DNA of 64,000 nucleotides from NCBI RefSeq assembly GCF_003217475.1, contig NZ_QJSP01000011.1, positions 1-64,000 of the forward strand, in the 5' to 3' direction. This DNA comes from Williamsia limnetica (GTDB taxonomy: Bacteria; Actinomycetota; Actinomycetes; Mycobacteriales; Mycobacteriaceae). A program made the position numbers and the translations under genes. Below, one piece after another: positions 52,977 to 61,997 of this stretch; position 1 is the stretch's first letter; the number at the start of each line of letters is the position of its first letter. Below the pieces are notes generated by a model that had not been told where the DNA came from, did not search any database, and saw nothing but the letters and a program-made list of their open reading frames with translations.

Positions 52977-53156
52977 ATGGGCCGCGGCCGGGCTAAGGCG
53001 AAGCAGACTAAAGTTGCTCGTGAACTGAAGTACAGCACACCGAATACCGACTTCGACAGTCTGCAGCGAGAGTTGTCAGGCGGTGATTCCGTGGATCCGA
53101 ATGATGAGATCACGGACGATCGGTGGTCCGATGAAGAGAGCTGGCGGCGCGCCTGA
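52977..53156 (+). CDS. DUF3073 small protein
   Basis: The 59-residue, charged protein begins MGRGRAKAKQTKVARELKY and has an acidic C-terminal half, the typical look of DUF3073 in actinobacteria (Rv0810c type). The basic N-terminus may bind nucleic acid. ATG 52977 is fixed by GAGGGGG just upstream. Function is unknown. Confidence 0.85.
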   Translation: MGRGRAKAKQTKVARELKYSTPNTDFDSLQRELSGGDSVDPNDEITDDRWSDEESWRRA

Positions 53157-53286
53157 CAAGCGCTCGCCAGGCGCAGTCTTGGCGACGGCTTTCCGCCAAT
53201 CTTTCGCAACCCCCTGACAGCTCGCCTCAGGCGGTTATATTTTCATGCCCTAGACCGACCAGCCGGTAGCTGGCGGTTACAAGCAA

Positions 53287-53318
53287 AAACCCCGGGATGC
53301 TTTCATCCCGGGGTTTTG
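53287..53318. terminator. Bidirectional intrinsic terminator DUF3073 / purM
   Basis: AAAACCCCGGGATG pairs perfectly with CATCCCGGGGTTTT (14 bp, 4-nt loop). A/T tracts on both sides give a terminator for both strands. Confidence 0.9.
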
Positions 53319-53340
53319 CTCATGCGGTGATGCCGAGGGG

Positions 53341-54441
53341 TCAGAACCTGGGATGCTCGCCCATCAGCTCTGCGACGCCGGTCTTCGAATGCTTTGTGTG
53401 CTCGCCGGTCTTGGTCGCGTGGGACTTCTTGATCGAGCCGAGCACCCAGCAGTTCAGATGGCGCGCGGTGAGCACGGCCAGAGCACGATCGGTGTCTTCC
53501 GGCGCCACGACGGCGACCATGCCGACACCCATGTTGAAGGTGCGTTCCATCTCGACACGCTCAACACGGCCGCGTTGCGCGATCATCTGAAAGATGGGTG
53601 CGGGCGTCCAGGTACCGCGGTCCAATTCGGCCACCAGGCCGCTCGGGAGCACACGGGACAGGTTGTCGGCGAGTCCGCCTCCGGTCACGTGAGAGAACGT
53701 GCGTACGTCGGTCTCGGCGGCCAGAGCGAGGCAGTCCTTGGCGTAGATCCGCGTCGGTTCGAGCATTTCCTCGCCCAGGGTGCGTTCGAACTCCTCGACG
53801 TGTCCGCCGAGATCCATGTGGCCCCACTCCAGCAGCACCTTGCGCGCCAGCGAATACCCGTTGGAGTGCAAGCCGGAGCTGCCCATCGCGATCACGACGT
53901 CGCCCGGCCGAACCCGGTCGGGTGAGAGCACGGAATCGGCCTCGACGATGCCGACGCCCGTCGCGGACAGGTCGTAGTCGCCTTCTGCCATCAGCCCGGG
54001 GTGTTCAGCGGTCTCTCCGCCCAGCAGGGTGCACCCGGCCTCGACGCAGCCGTCAGCAATGCCCTTGACGAGTTCGGCGACCACTTCGGGGACGACCTTG
54101 CCCACGGCGATGTAGTCCTGCAGGAACAACGGCTCGGCGCCGCAGACGACGAGGTCGTCGACGACCATGGCGACCAGGTCGCGGCCCAGGGTGTCGTGTT
54201 TGCCCATGGCCTGCGCGACGGCGATCTTCGTGCCGACGCCGTCTGTGGACGACGCCAGCACCGGCTCGCGATAGTCGCCCTTGAGTTTGAAGAGGCCGGC
54301 AAATCCGCCCAGCCCACCCATGACCTCCGGTCGCAGAGTGCGCTTGGCGTGAGGGGCAAAGAGCTCGACCGCCCGTTCGCCGGCATCGATGTCCACTCCC
54401 GCCGCAGCATATGAGGCGCCGCTGGGCTCGTTGTCGGTCAT
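53341..54441 (-). CDS. purM: Phosphoribosylformylglycinamidine cyclo-ligase
   Basis: The 366-residue enzyme closes the imidazole ring in purine synthesis (FGAM to AIR, with ATP). Landmarks are YAAAGVDIDAGERAVEL, ASSTDGVGTKIAVAQAMG, LLGGETAEHPGLM, GSSGLHSNGYSL and HVTGGGLADNLSRVLP. The C-terminal 25 residues are a Lys/His-rich extension. It follows purF after 171 bp on the same strand. Confidence 0.95.
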   Translation of the reverse strand: MTDNEPSGASYAAAGVDIDAGERAVELFAPHAKRTLRPEVMGGLGGFAGLFKLKGDYREPVLASSTDGVGTKIAVAQAMGKHDTLGRDLVAMVVDDLVVCGAEPLFLQDYIAVGKVVPEVVAELVKGIADGCVEAGCTLLGGETAEHPGLMAEGDYDLSATGVGIVEADSVLSPDRVRPGDVVIAMGSSGLHSNGYSLARKVLLEWGHMDLGGHVEEFERTLGEEMLEPTRIYAKDCLALAAETDVRTFSHVTGGGLADNLSRVLPSGLVAELDRGTWTPAPIFQMIAQRGRVERVEMERTFNMGVGMVAVVAPEDTDRALAVLTARHLNCWVLGSIKKSHATKTGEHTKHSKTGVAELMGEHPRF

Positions 54442-54612
54442 CGGCGTGAGGTTCCCGTTCTCGAAGGTGGCAGTTCGAATCTGCCGGGTGAATAATCCGG
54501 TCTCACGCTACCCGAGGGGTTCCCCATGGCTCGTTCATGGGATCGAATCTGCTGTTCTGAAGTAGCAATCAGCCACGAGAACCGATCGTCGACCGTACAC
54601 CCGGGCGGTGGT

Positions 54613-56178
54613 TCAGGGCCGGCGGACCACACTGACGTTGTCGTTGTCCGCGAGAGCGTTCTGACCCGTCGCCGCTTTCGTGAGCATGGTCTCCAGCACT
54701 GCCTTGCCCATCGACGTCTCCTTGGGGAGCTCGATCGGGTACTCGCCCGTGAAGCATGCAGCGCACAAGTTTTCGGCCGGCTGCTCGGTTGCTGCGATCA
54801 TCTCTTCGGTGGAGATGTAGCCGAGTGAATCGGCGCCGATCGCGTGGCGCACACCGTCGACAAGATGCTCCTCGGAGTCCATGCCGTTGGCGATCAGCTC
54901 TGCGGGAGAAGCGAAGTCGATACCGTAGAAGCACGGCCAACGCACCGGGCTTGACGCGATACGAACGTGCACCTCTGCCGCGCCCGCTTCACGGAGCATC
55001 CGGATCAACGCACGCTGAGTGTTGCCGCGGACGATCGAATCGTCTACCACCACAAGGCGTTTGCCCTTGATGACCTCTTTCAGCGGGTTCAACTTGAGTC
55101 GAATGCCGAGCTGGCGAATGGTCTGCGACGGCTGGATGAAGGTACGGCCGACATAGGCGTTCTTCATCAGACCCTGGCCATACGGGATGCCTGACTCCTG
55201 GGCGTATCCGACCGCGGCGGGCGTACCCGACTCCGGGACAGGGATCACCAGGTCACCATCTGCCGGGAACTCGCGCGCCAAGCGGCGTCCGATCTCGACC
55301 CGCGTGGTGTGCACCGACCGGCCGTTGATGACGCTGTCGGGGCGCGCGAGGTACACGTACTCGAAGACGCAGCCCTTGGGGGTAGGCGTGGCGAACCGTG
55401 AACTGCGCACTCCGTCGGCGTCGATGGCAAGCAGTTCACCAGGTTCGATGTCGCGGACGAAGGAGGCGCCGACGATGTCGAGGGCGGCGGTTTCGGAGGC
55501 GACCACCCAGCCGCGGTCCAGGCGACCGAGGCACAGCGGACGCACACCGTGCGGATCACGCGCGGCATAAAGCGTGTGCTCGTCCATGAAAGTCAGGCAG
55601 AACGCACCCTTGAGCGTGGGCAGCAGCTCCATCGCGGCCTGCTCGATGGTGGAATCGGCGGCTCCGTGAGCCAGGAGGGCACCGACAACGTCGGAGTCGC
55701 TGGTGGCTCCCCCGGCGCGGCGGGAATCCATCAATCCGAGGTCGCGGGCCTTGCTTGCGAGGTCAGCGGTATTGACGAGGTTCCCGTTGTGACCAAGAGC
55801 GACGCCGGTTCCTGCAGCAGTGGTGCGGAAGATCGGCTGGGAGTTCTCCCAGGTGGTCGAACCGGTGGTGCTGTAGCGGCAGTGTCCGATGGCGACGTGG
55901 CCCTGCATGGCGCCGAGGGTCTGCTCGTCGAACACCTGCGAGACCAGGCCGAGGTCCTTGAACACCAGCACTTGCGAGCCATCGGCGGTGGCGATGCCTG
56001 CCGCCTCTTGGCCTCGGTGCTGCAGGGCATACAAACCGTAATAAGTGAGCTTGGCAACATCCTCACCAGGGGCCCAGACACCAAAAACCCCGCATTCTTC
56101 GCGGGGTTCGTTTTCTGGCTCGTCGGCATCGAGCAGGTTCTTGCTGTTGGTCGACAGCTCGGTCACTGGCACTCCCAT
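54613..56178 (-). CDS. purF: Amidophosphoribosyltransferase
   Basis: The 521-residue enzyme makes phosphoribosylamine from PRPP and glutamine. The catalytic Cys29 (EECGVFG) follows a 28-residue propeptide that must be removed. Glutaminase HNGNLVNT and the PRPP site VVVDDSIVRGNT are present, and Cys residues for the Fe-S cluster appear in WPCFYGID and CAACFTGEYP. A terminator-like hairpin lies inside codons 24-31. Confidence 0.95.
   Translation of the reverse strand: MGVPVTELSTNSKNLLDADEPENEPREECGVFGVWAPGEDVAKLTYYGLYALQHRGQEAAGIATADGSQVLVFKDLGLVSQVFDEQTLGAMQGHVAIGHCRYSTTGSTTWENSQPIFRTTAAGTGVALGHNGNLVNTADLASKARDLGLMDSRRAGGATSDSDVVGALLAHGAADSTIEQAAMELLPTLKGAFCLTFMDEHTLYAARDPHGVRPLCLGRLDRGWVVASETAALDIVGASFVRDIEPGELLAIDADGVRSSRFATPTPKGCVFEYVYLARPDSVINGRSVHTTRVEIGRRLAREFPADGDLVIPVPESGTPAAVGYAQESGIPYGQGLMKNAYVGRTFIQPSQTIRQLGIRLKLNPLKEVIKGKRLVVVDDSIVRGNTQRALIRMLREAGAAEVHVRIASSPVRWPCFYGIDFASPAELIANGMDSEEHLVDGVRHAIGADSLGYISTEEMIAATEQPAENLCAACFTGEYPIELPKETSMGKAVLETMLTKAATGQNALADNDNVSVVRRP
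56086..56108 (-). promoter_or_regulatory. Terminator-like hairpin inside purF
   Basis: On the coding strand AACCCCGC pairs with GCGGGGTT across a 7-nt loop and is followed by TTT, a classic intrinsic-terminator shape within the first 32 codons. Confidence 0.5.
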
Positions 56179-56288
56179 GAGGTTGGGCTGGGGCTGGTGG
56201 AGGGCGTACGCCTGAGTCTACGGGCTGGGTCCTGACGTACGCGAATCATCGCGGCGTGTCTGCGTGACACCCCGCGTCCACCCCCTGG

Positions 56289-56675
56289 TCAGACTCTCGT
56301 GAGCGGCAACCAGTGCACGATGTCACCGGCGCGGCTTCCCGACGCAGACGCGCGTCCGGAGTCGAGGGCGCCGGCGAGGTCGAGTCGGCCTGTCGCCAGC
56401 AGCAACCACGTCCTGGCGTCGGTCTCGACGACGTTGGGTGGGGTCCCGCGGGTGTGGCGGAGACCTTCGATGCATTGCACCGCGACGAACGGCGGCACGC
56501 GGACCTCCACCGAGCCGCCGGGCGCGACCTGCGCGAGGGTGCGCGCGGTGGTGCGGACAGCGTCCGCGAGTTGCGAGCGCGTCGGCTCGGCGGCGGCGGG
56601 GTCGCGCAGCCACTCCGCAACGGCGTCGACGGCGGCGCGCATCGCGGCCGGCGCGACTGTTTTATGGGTGGCCAC
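56289..56675 (-). CDS. Sterol-carrier-family (SCP-like) protein
   Basis: The 128-residue protein resembles bacterial sterol-carrier-family proteins (Rv0807 type): an N-terminal helix, GGSVEVRVPPFVAVQCIEGLRHTRGTPPNVVETDARTWLLLATG, and WLPL near the end. The fold is a hydrophobic tunnel that may bind lipids. It starts with GTG at 56675 and precedes purF by 110 bp, as in mycobacteria. Confidence 0.75.
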   Translation of the reverse strand: MATHKTVAPAAMRAAVDAVAEWLRDPAAAEPTRSQLADAVRTTARTLAQVAPGGSVEVRVPPFVAVQCIEGLRHTRGTPPNVVETDARTWLLLATGRLDLAGALDSGRASASGSRAGDIVHWLPLTRV

Positions 56676-56773
56676 ATCCCCATGGTGTCAGTTATCCACA
56701 ACCCGCTCGGGCTTCGGTGCCCGCTGTCGGATTCGAGCGCTATTGTCATCGTCATTGGGAGGGGGGCCATCCG

Positions 56774-57070
56774 ATGTCAGTTTTTCGCGCAGACGCTGCG
56801 AGCATGACAACGAGCGCGGCAAAGTATCGCGCATTTGGGGCGGAGATCGAAGGGCTGGACGCCACTGCGGCGACCAGCCAGGTCGCGGGTGCACTGGCGG
56901 GGTCGAAAACCGCCGTGGTCGCAGCGCGCAGTGGAGAAGCAGTCGATACCGCGTTGTCCGCGGTCGCGATCCGGCTCAGCAGCTATGCGGACAGCACAGA
57001 CAAGAGTCGTGAGGCTTTTGACGGCGTCGAGGATCTGGCGTCGCGTGCGTTCTCCGGGCTGTGGCTCTGA
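56774..57070 (+). CDS. EspC/ESX-like small helical protein
   Basis: The 98-residue helical protein begins MSVFRADAASMTTSAAKYRAFGAEIEGL and ends with RLSSYADSTDKSREAFDGVEDLASRAF. Ala/Ser-rich repeats of heptad-like type and size fit EspC-type substrates or chaperones of type VII secretion. A GGGAGG-rich ribosome site lies upstream. One base separates its stop from the next gene. Confidence 0.6.
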   Translation: MSVFRADAASMTTSAAKYRAFGAEIEGLDATAATSQVAGALAGSKTAVVAARSGEAVDTALSAVAIRLSSYADSTDKSREAFDGVEDLASRAFSGLWL

Positions 57071-57071
57071 G

Positions 57072-58742
57072 GTGGGGTACACAGTCGGCGGCGTCAGGGG
57101 GTGGCGACCGTCGGAGCTCGGCGTTGCGGCGACCGATCTCGCGACTGCGAACAGCGACTTCGAGGCCAAGCTGAACGCGGCCCGCGCTGTCGCGCAGACA
57201 CTGCACGACAGCTCGCAGGGCACGACCGCAGACGCGGCGTGGAACAAAGCCGAAAAAGACCATCGCCTGGGCGTTCGCGTTGCCGACGCCACAGACGCGG
57301 TGATCGAGACGCTGCGGAGCGGCTCTGCCCGGCTGCAGTCCGTCCGGGACAACGCGATTTCCAAGGTCGACTCCGCGATCTGGAGTCAGTTCGAGGTCGG
57401 TGACAACTGGAAGGTGGGCCGCTACTCAATTGCCGGTCCCTTCACAAAGGACGAAGTCGCCGCGCAAGAGTCAGCACGCAACGCTCACCAAGAAGCCATC
57501 GACGATGCGGTGCAACAACTGACCGACGAAGACGAGGCAGTCGCCTTCGCGCTCGACAGCGCGAACGACGAACTGTCCGCAACCAAGGGCGATGTCGCTG
57601 CCGGCCGCGACTACGTCCCACCTTCGCTGGTCGGCCTGACGCCGGAACAAGCCAAACTTGTCGTCGACGACCCGCGGTTCCAGGAGTGGGTGAAGAACCA
57701 TCCTGATGCAGCAAAGCCGTTGTTGGATGCGGCTTTTGATGCGGGAACGGTCCCGAAGGACTTTTACGGAACATTCCTGCAGAGCTACTGGCTTCGAGAG
57801 TCGCTGGAGGACGCCGGGATCGACGCTTCAAAATGGGATCCATCCAAGGGTACCGAGTTCAACAGCGAGACGATCACCAAAGTGTACGAGTACTACGGAC
57901 AGCTGTTCCTGGACCATCCCGAAATGCAATGGGCCGGAATGGCTAACATGATCGGGCCATCCTTCGCCGGAGGCTTCTACGACCTCGCAGCTATGCGCGA
58001 TATCGCGAAGGCCATCAAAGGCCCCGCCGGCGTCATGCTTCCCGACCAGATCGAAGGTATGACCCGCGCCATCGCTGGTATGAGCGACGAGGAACTCGCG
58101 TACTACGAGCAGAAGTTTCTGAGCATGCAGAAGGAGATCTTCGAAGATCAGGCCCCGATGCATGAGGCGTACCTGCACGGTGGAATCGCAGAGATCGATC
58201 GCATGCAGCGGGCCGTTCTGATCGACGACAAGACCCAGGTGGCCTGGCATCAAATAGAGAGCGGAGCTGAACAGCACAGCCCTCAACTCGTTGCGGAGGG
58301 AAACAAGCAACTTCTGCAACGTGAGCAACTTGAGATTATCGACGACGACTACAACGAAATGCGCAGCCATCCAGTGACTGGCGAAGCCATGACCTGGATA
58401 TTGACCACGGTGGGTACGCCATCTATACCCGGAGCTCAGGCCTATCCCGAGGTGTTCCCAACCGAGATTTCGGTCGACAACTCAAGATATGCCCCCGGTG
58501 AGACGACAGTCGAAACGCCATTTCCGGACGGAAACATCGCTGACCGACATGACCGCTGGAAGCTGATCACGGAGGACACGCTACCCGCTTACCAGGAACT
58601 GTTGGCCAGTAACCCGGAAGAGGCCAGGCAGATCATCGGATCAGACTTCGACTCCCGTATCGAAGATCAGCGTATTTCAAACCGGTCCGGACAAGTCATC
58701 GATCGCATGATTAGCGACTGGAAGGTGAAACATCAGTGGTGA
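57072..58742 (+). CDS. Large secretion-linked protein with WXG-like N-terminus
   Basis: GTG 57072 lies one base after the previous stop, giving 556 residues. Residues 8-120 are long helices starting WRPSELGVAATDLATANSDFE, like type VII substrates with fused N-terminal helices. The C-terminal 250 residues hold a recognisable block (HEAYLHGGIAEIDRM, AWHQIESG, QLLQREQLEIIDDDYNEM, DRWKLITEDTLPAYQ) that recalls DUF2515-like proteins. I hold that comparison loosely. No membrane helix is evident. It overlaps the next gene and probably is a secreted effector or enzyme. Confidence 0.6.
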   Translation: MGYTVGGVRGWRPSELGVAATDLATANSDFEAKLNAARAVAQTLHDSSQGTTADAAWNKAEKDHRLGVRVADATDAVIETLRSGSARLQSVRDNAISKVDSAIWSQFEVGDNWKVGRYSIAGPFTKDEVAAQESARNAHQEAIDDAVQQLTDEDEAVAFALDSANDELSATKGDVAAGRDYVPPSLVGLTPEQAKLVVDDPRFQEWVKNHPDAAKPLLDAAFDAGTVPKDFYGTFLQSYWLRESLEDAGIDASKWDPSKGTEFNSETITKVYEYYGQLFLDHPEMQWAGMANMIGPSFAGGFYDLAAMRDIAKAIKGPAGVMLPDQIEGMTRAIAGMSDEELAYYEQKFLSMQKEIFEDQAPMHEAYLHGGIAEIDRMQRAVLIDDKTQVAWHQIESGAEQHSPQLVAEGNKQLLQREQLEIIDDDYNEMRSHPVTGEAMTWILTTVGTPSIPGAQAYPEVFPTEISVDNSRYAPGETTVETPFPDGNIADRHDRWKLITEDTLPAYQELLASNPEEARQIIGSDFDSRIEDQRISNRSGQVIDRMISDWKVKHQW

Positions 58743-59428
58743 AGTCGTTGCAAGCACTGACGATATCGGCACTAATTGCCCTGTCTACGGCGGCATGCGT
58801 CTCAACAACGAGTGGAAGTGAAGGCAGCTTCGTGGAATCTATTCCAAGTCCCAACACACAGCCAGAATTCTCACTTCTCACCGACGAAGGAGTGCAGCAA
58901 ATAAAGGACAGTGGTAGAGCACGCTTCGACCTACGAGACCGTGTCCTCACAAATGCCGAAGCTGGGGTGGCTCCCGAGTCCAGACAAGAAATAATCATCG
59001 GGAACCCCGGTGATCCTGACATTCAGTTGACCCTCGTCGGCCCCGAAGGCGAAGTCACCATATCGACTCAAACCATCTGGTTTACACATTTGGACGAGGA
59101 CAGCTTTACGGAGATCATCTTCTTTCGCGCTTTCGAAACAATCGAAATAGCGAAACAGGAACTCAACGAGTCAGTCACACAATGGGGAATTCTGCAGGAG
59201 AACATAGAAATGTGGTCGAGCGTCTCAGAAAAGGCTCAGGACGACAAGGTGAAGCGAAGCCTAGGGACTGGAGTCGGCGCCACCGGACTCATCGTAGGAA
59301 TGAATGCGAGCATCAAAAGAGGAACCCAAGTCTTTCACTACATTGTTGACCTGGACCCCCGAAACTACAACGAGGAAAACATCGCAAATATCCGCTCAAC
59401 CGGGATCGGTAGGCGAGTAGTCAATTGA
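58739..59428 (+). CDS. Lipoprotein, first copy of a tandem pair
   Basis: GTG 58739 overlaps the upstream stop (GTGA). The 229-residue protein has a signal peptide with lipobox LSTAAC, so it should be lipid anchored. The mature part (FSLLTDEGVQQIKDSGRARFDLRDRVLT, then IIGNPGDPDIQLTLVGPEGEVTISTQTIWFTHLDEDSF) is closely repeated in the next gene. Base composition is lower in GC than its neighbours. Candidate immunity or assembly partner of the large protein. Confidence 0.65.
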   Translation: MKSLQALTISALIALSTAACVSTTSGSEGSFVESIPSPNTQPEFSLLTDEGVQQIKDSGRARFDLRDRVLTNAEAGVAPESRQEIIIGNPGDPDIQLTLVGPEGEVTISTQTIWFTHLDEDSFTEIIFFRAFETIEIAKQELNESVTQWGILQENIEMWSSVSEKAQDDKVKRSLGTGVGATGLIVGMNASIKRGTQVFHYIVDLDPRNYNEENIANIRSTGIGRRVVN

Positions 59429-59582
59429 AACCACCTGCCCGAAGCGCCTCTGCCCGCCAGCATAAGAATTCTTGGCCGTGAGGTGCCCTCAGCGATTGAA
59501 CCAGCCATCCCCGCCTCTGGGTCCAGCAGCGAAGAGACAACACATCGCGACCGGGCCAGGAACCGCATTCGATAAACCCCGG

Positions 59583-60263
59583 GTGAGATTGGCGTGTGCG
59601 GTTGTACTGACATTCTCCGTCACGCTGCTTGTCGCAATCGCGGTCCCCAACCGAACGAAACCAACAACGTCATCAACCGCTGGCCTGCTCCGCCAGGATC
59701 AATATTCCTACCTCACCCATGAGGGCGTGCAACAGATCCAAGACAACCGCCGCGCACGCTTCGATCTGCGCGACCTCACGCTCACGAACGAGGAAGCGGG
59801 CGTACCACCCGAGTTTACGAGCGATGTCATCATCGGCAACCCCGGCGACCCCGACATCGACCTCACCCTCGTCGGACCCACCGGCGAAGTGACCATCAGC
59901 GCCCAAACCATCTGGTTCACCCACCTCGACCAAGGCAGGTTCACCGAAATCATTTTCTGGCGCTCCTTCGACACCCCCGAAGGAGCCCAACAAGAACTCG
60001 CACAAGCTAACCCACGGTGGGGAATACTCCCCGAAAACGTCGATACCTGGGCCAGCATCGCCATGGATGCCGGCGACAAAAAGGAAAAGTGGAGCCTTGG
60101 CACGGGAATCGGACCCACCGGCCTCATCCTCGACATGAACGCCAGCACCAAAAACGGCATCCAGGTCTTCCACTACATCGTCGACCTCGACCCACGGAAC
60201 TACAACCCCATCAACCTCGAAAACATCCGCACCACCGGCATCGGCAAACGAGTAGTGGAATGA
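59583..60263 (+). CDS. Membrane-anchored paralogue, second copy of the pair
   Basis: The 226-residue protein shares most of its outer domain with the previous gene (YLTHEGVQQIQDNRRARFDLRDLTLTNEEAGVPPEF, ending NIRTTGIGKRVVE). Its N-terminus (RLACAVVLTFSVTLLVAIAVPN) lacks a lipobox and looks like an uncleaved anchor. GTG 59583 follows GATAAA by a few bases; a longer frame from 59472 is less likely. Its codon use is GC-rich, unlike copy one. Confidence 0.65.
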   Translation: MRLACAVVLTFSVTLLVAIAVPNRTKPTTSSTAGLLRQDQYSYLTHEGVQQIQDNRRARFDLRDLTLTNEEAGVPPEFTSDVIIGNPGDPDIDLTLVGPTGEVTISAQTIWFTHLDQGRFTEIIFWRSFDTPEGAQQELAQANPRWGILPENVDTWASIAMDAGDKKEKWSLGTGIGPTGLILDMNASTKNGIQVFHYIVDLDPRNYNPINLENIRTTGIGKRVVE

Positions 60264-60314
60264 CCCCGACTACGCTTCTCGGAGAACCTGTACTTCGTAA
60301 GGAGCGTCACCGCC

Positions 60315-61952
60315 ATCAGCGCCACCCTGCACGCCTCCGGCCTCTCCGCCGGACATGGCGAACGCACACTCTTCTCCGATCTCGACCTCACTGTCTCGGA
60401 CGGGGATGTCTTTGGGCTCGTCGGCGCGAACGGTGCAGGCAAATCGACCCTGTTGACGCTGCTCGCAGGGGTCGGAACGGCTGATCAGGACGGCACGATC
60501 ACACTGAGCCCGCCGGATGCGGAGGTCGGTTATCTGGCTCAGGAGGCAGCCCCCAACGCCGGCGAGACTGTTCGTGGGTTCCTGTCCCGACGCACCGGGG
60601 TCGCGCAGGCCCAGTCCACGATGGACGCGGCGGCGGAAGCGCTGGGCGACGGTGGTGAGGACCTCTACTCCCCCGCACTCGAACGATGGCTTCATCTCGG
60701 TGGCGCCGATTTCGACGAGCGCGCCGATCAGGTCGCGGCCAACCTGGGGCTCACGGTTGACTTGGACCTTCCGATGCAAGCGTTGTCCGGAGGGCAGGTG
60801 GCACGCGCCGGCCTGGCGGCCCTGCTGCTCTCCCGCTACGACATCTTGCTGCTGGACGAGCCCACGAACGACCTCGATCTCGACGGCCTCCAGCAACTCG
60901 AAGAGTTCGTGGCGGCTTCGCGCACACCCATGGTCGTGGTCAGTCACGACCGCGAGTTCCTCGCCCGCACCGTCACCGGCATCGTCGAACTCGATCTGGC
61001 CCAACAGCAGGTGTCCGTGTACTCAGGCGGCTACGAAGCCTTCCTGGTCGAACGCGAGGTCGCACGCCGGCACGCTCGCGAAGCCTACGAGCAGTACGCG
61101 GGCACCAAAGAGGCGCTGACGGAACGCGCACAGATGCAACGTAATTGGATGGAACACGGGGTACGCAACGCCCGCCGCAAGTCCAAGGACAACGACAAGG
61201 TCGGCAAGGGCCTTCGCCTCGAGTCGACCGAGAAGCAGGCGTCGAAAGCACGGCAGACCCAACGCCGCATCGAAAGACTCGACGAGGTTGCAGAACCACG
61301 CAAGGAATGGAGACTGCGGATGGAGATCGCGGCAGCCCCCCGTTCGGGGACCGTGGTTGCCACGCTCAACGACGCAGCGATCAGCCGCGGCGATTTCACC
61401 CTGGGTCCGATCAGCACGCAGGTCGACGCCGGCGATCGCATCGTCATCACCGGTGCCAACGGGTCGGGAAAGTCAACGCTGCTGTCTCTGCTGCTCGGCA
61501 CACAGGCACCAGACTCCGGCTCTGCGTCACTGGGGTCGGGCGTGATGATCGGCGAGGTCGACCAGGCCCGCGGACTGTTCACCGGCGATGCCCGGCTCGT
61601 CGATGCATTCGCGGCGCAGGTCCCTGATCAGACCGACGCCGACGTGCGCACCCTCCTGGCCAAGTTCGGGTTGCGTGGACATCACGTGACCCGCTCGGCC
61701 GACTCGCTCTCCCCGGGTGAACGCACTCGGGCTGCGCTCGCGCTGCTGCAGGCCCGCGGCGTCAATCTGCTGGTCCTCGACGAGCCGACAAACCACCTGG
61801 ACCTGCCTGCCATCGAACAGCTAGAGCAGGCCGTCGAATCATTCGACGGCACTGTTTTGCTGGTCACGCACGATCGGCGCATGCTATCGACCGTCCGTGC
61901 CACCCGCCGGTGGGTGCTCGATGCAGGGACCCTGTCCGAGACCCTGGTCTGA
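60315..61952 (+). CDS. ABC-F family ATPase with apparent ATC start
   Basis: The 545-residue protein has two ABC domains joined by a linker: GANGAGKST, LSGGQVARAGLA and LLLDEPTNDLD, then GANGSGKST, LSPGERTRAALAL and LVLDEPTNHLD. No membrane part is present, as in ABC-F proteins that act on ribosomes, some giving antibiotic resistance. No ATG/GTG/TTG exists between the upstream stop and Walker A. ATC at 60315 stands where relatives have ATG, with AAGGAG 10 nt before it. Confidence 0.85.
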   Translation: MSATLHASGLSAGHGERTLFSDLDLTVSDGDVFGLVGANGAGKSTLLTLLAGVGTADQDGTITLSPPDAEVGYLAQEAAPNAGETVRGFLSRRTGVAQAQSTMDAAAEALGDGGEDLYSPALERWLHLGGADFDERADQVAANLGLTVDLDLPMQALSGGQVARAGLAALLLSRYDILLLDEPTNDLDLDGLQQLEEFVAASRTPMVVVSHDREFLARTVTGIVELDLAQQQVSVYSGGYEAFLVEREVARRHAREAYEQYAGTKEALTERAQMQRNWMEHGVRNARRKSKDNDKVGKGLRLESTEKQASKARQTQRRIERLDEVAEPRKEWRLRMEIAAAPRSGTVVATLNDAAISRGDFTLGPISTQVDAGDRIVITGANGSGKSTLLSLLLGTQAPDSGSASLGSGVMIGEVDQARGLFTGDARLVDAFAAQVPDQTDADVRTLLAKFGLRGHHVTRSADSLSPGERTRAALALLQARGVNLLVLDEPTNHLDLPAIEQLEQAVESFDGTVLLVTHDRRMLSTVRATRRWVLDAGTLSETLV

Positions 61953-61997
61953 GTAGATGTTCTGCTGACTCACCGCAGTCCATGACACGATGGTTTG

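Noticed and set aside
54469-54485. tRNA T-arm-like sequence (GGCAG-TTCGAAT-CTGCC) upstream of purM
   Set aside because: No matching acceptor, D-arm or anticodon arm can be folded around it, so it is not a tRNA gene. It may be a relic or chance.
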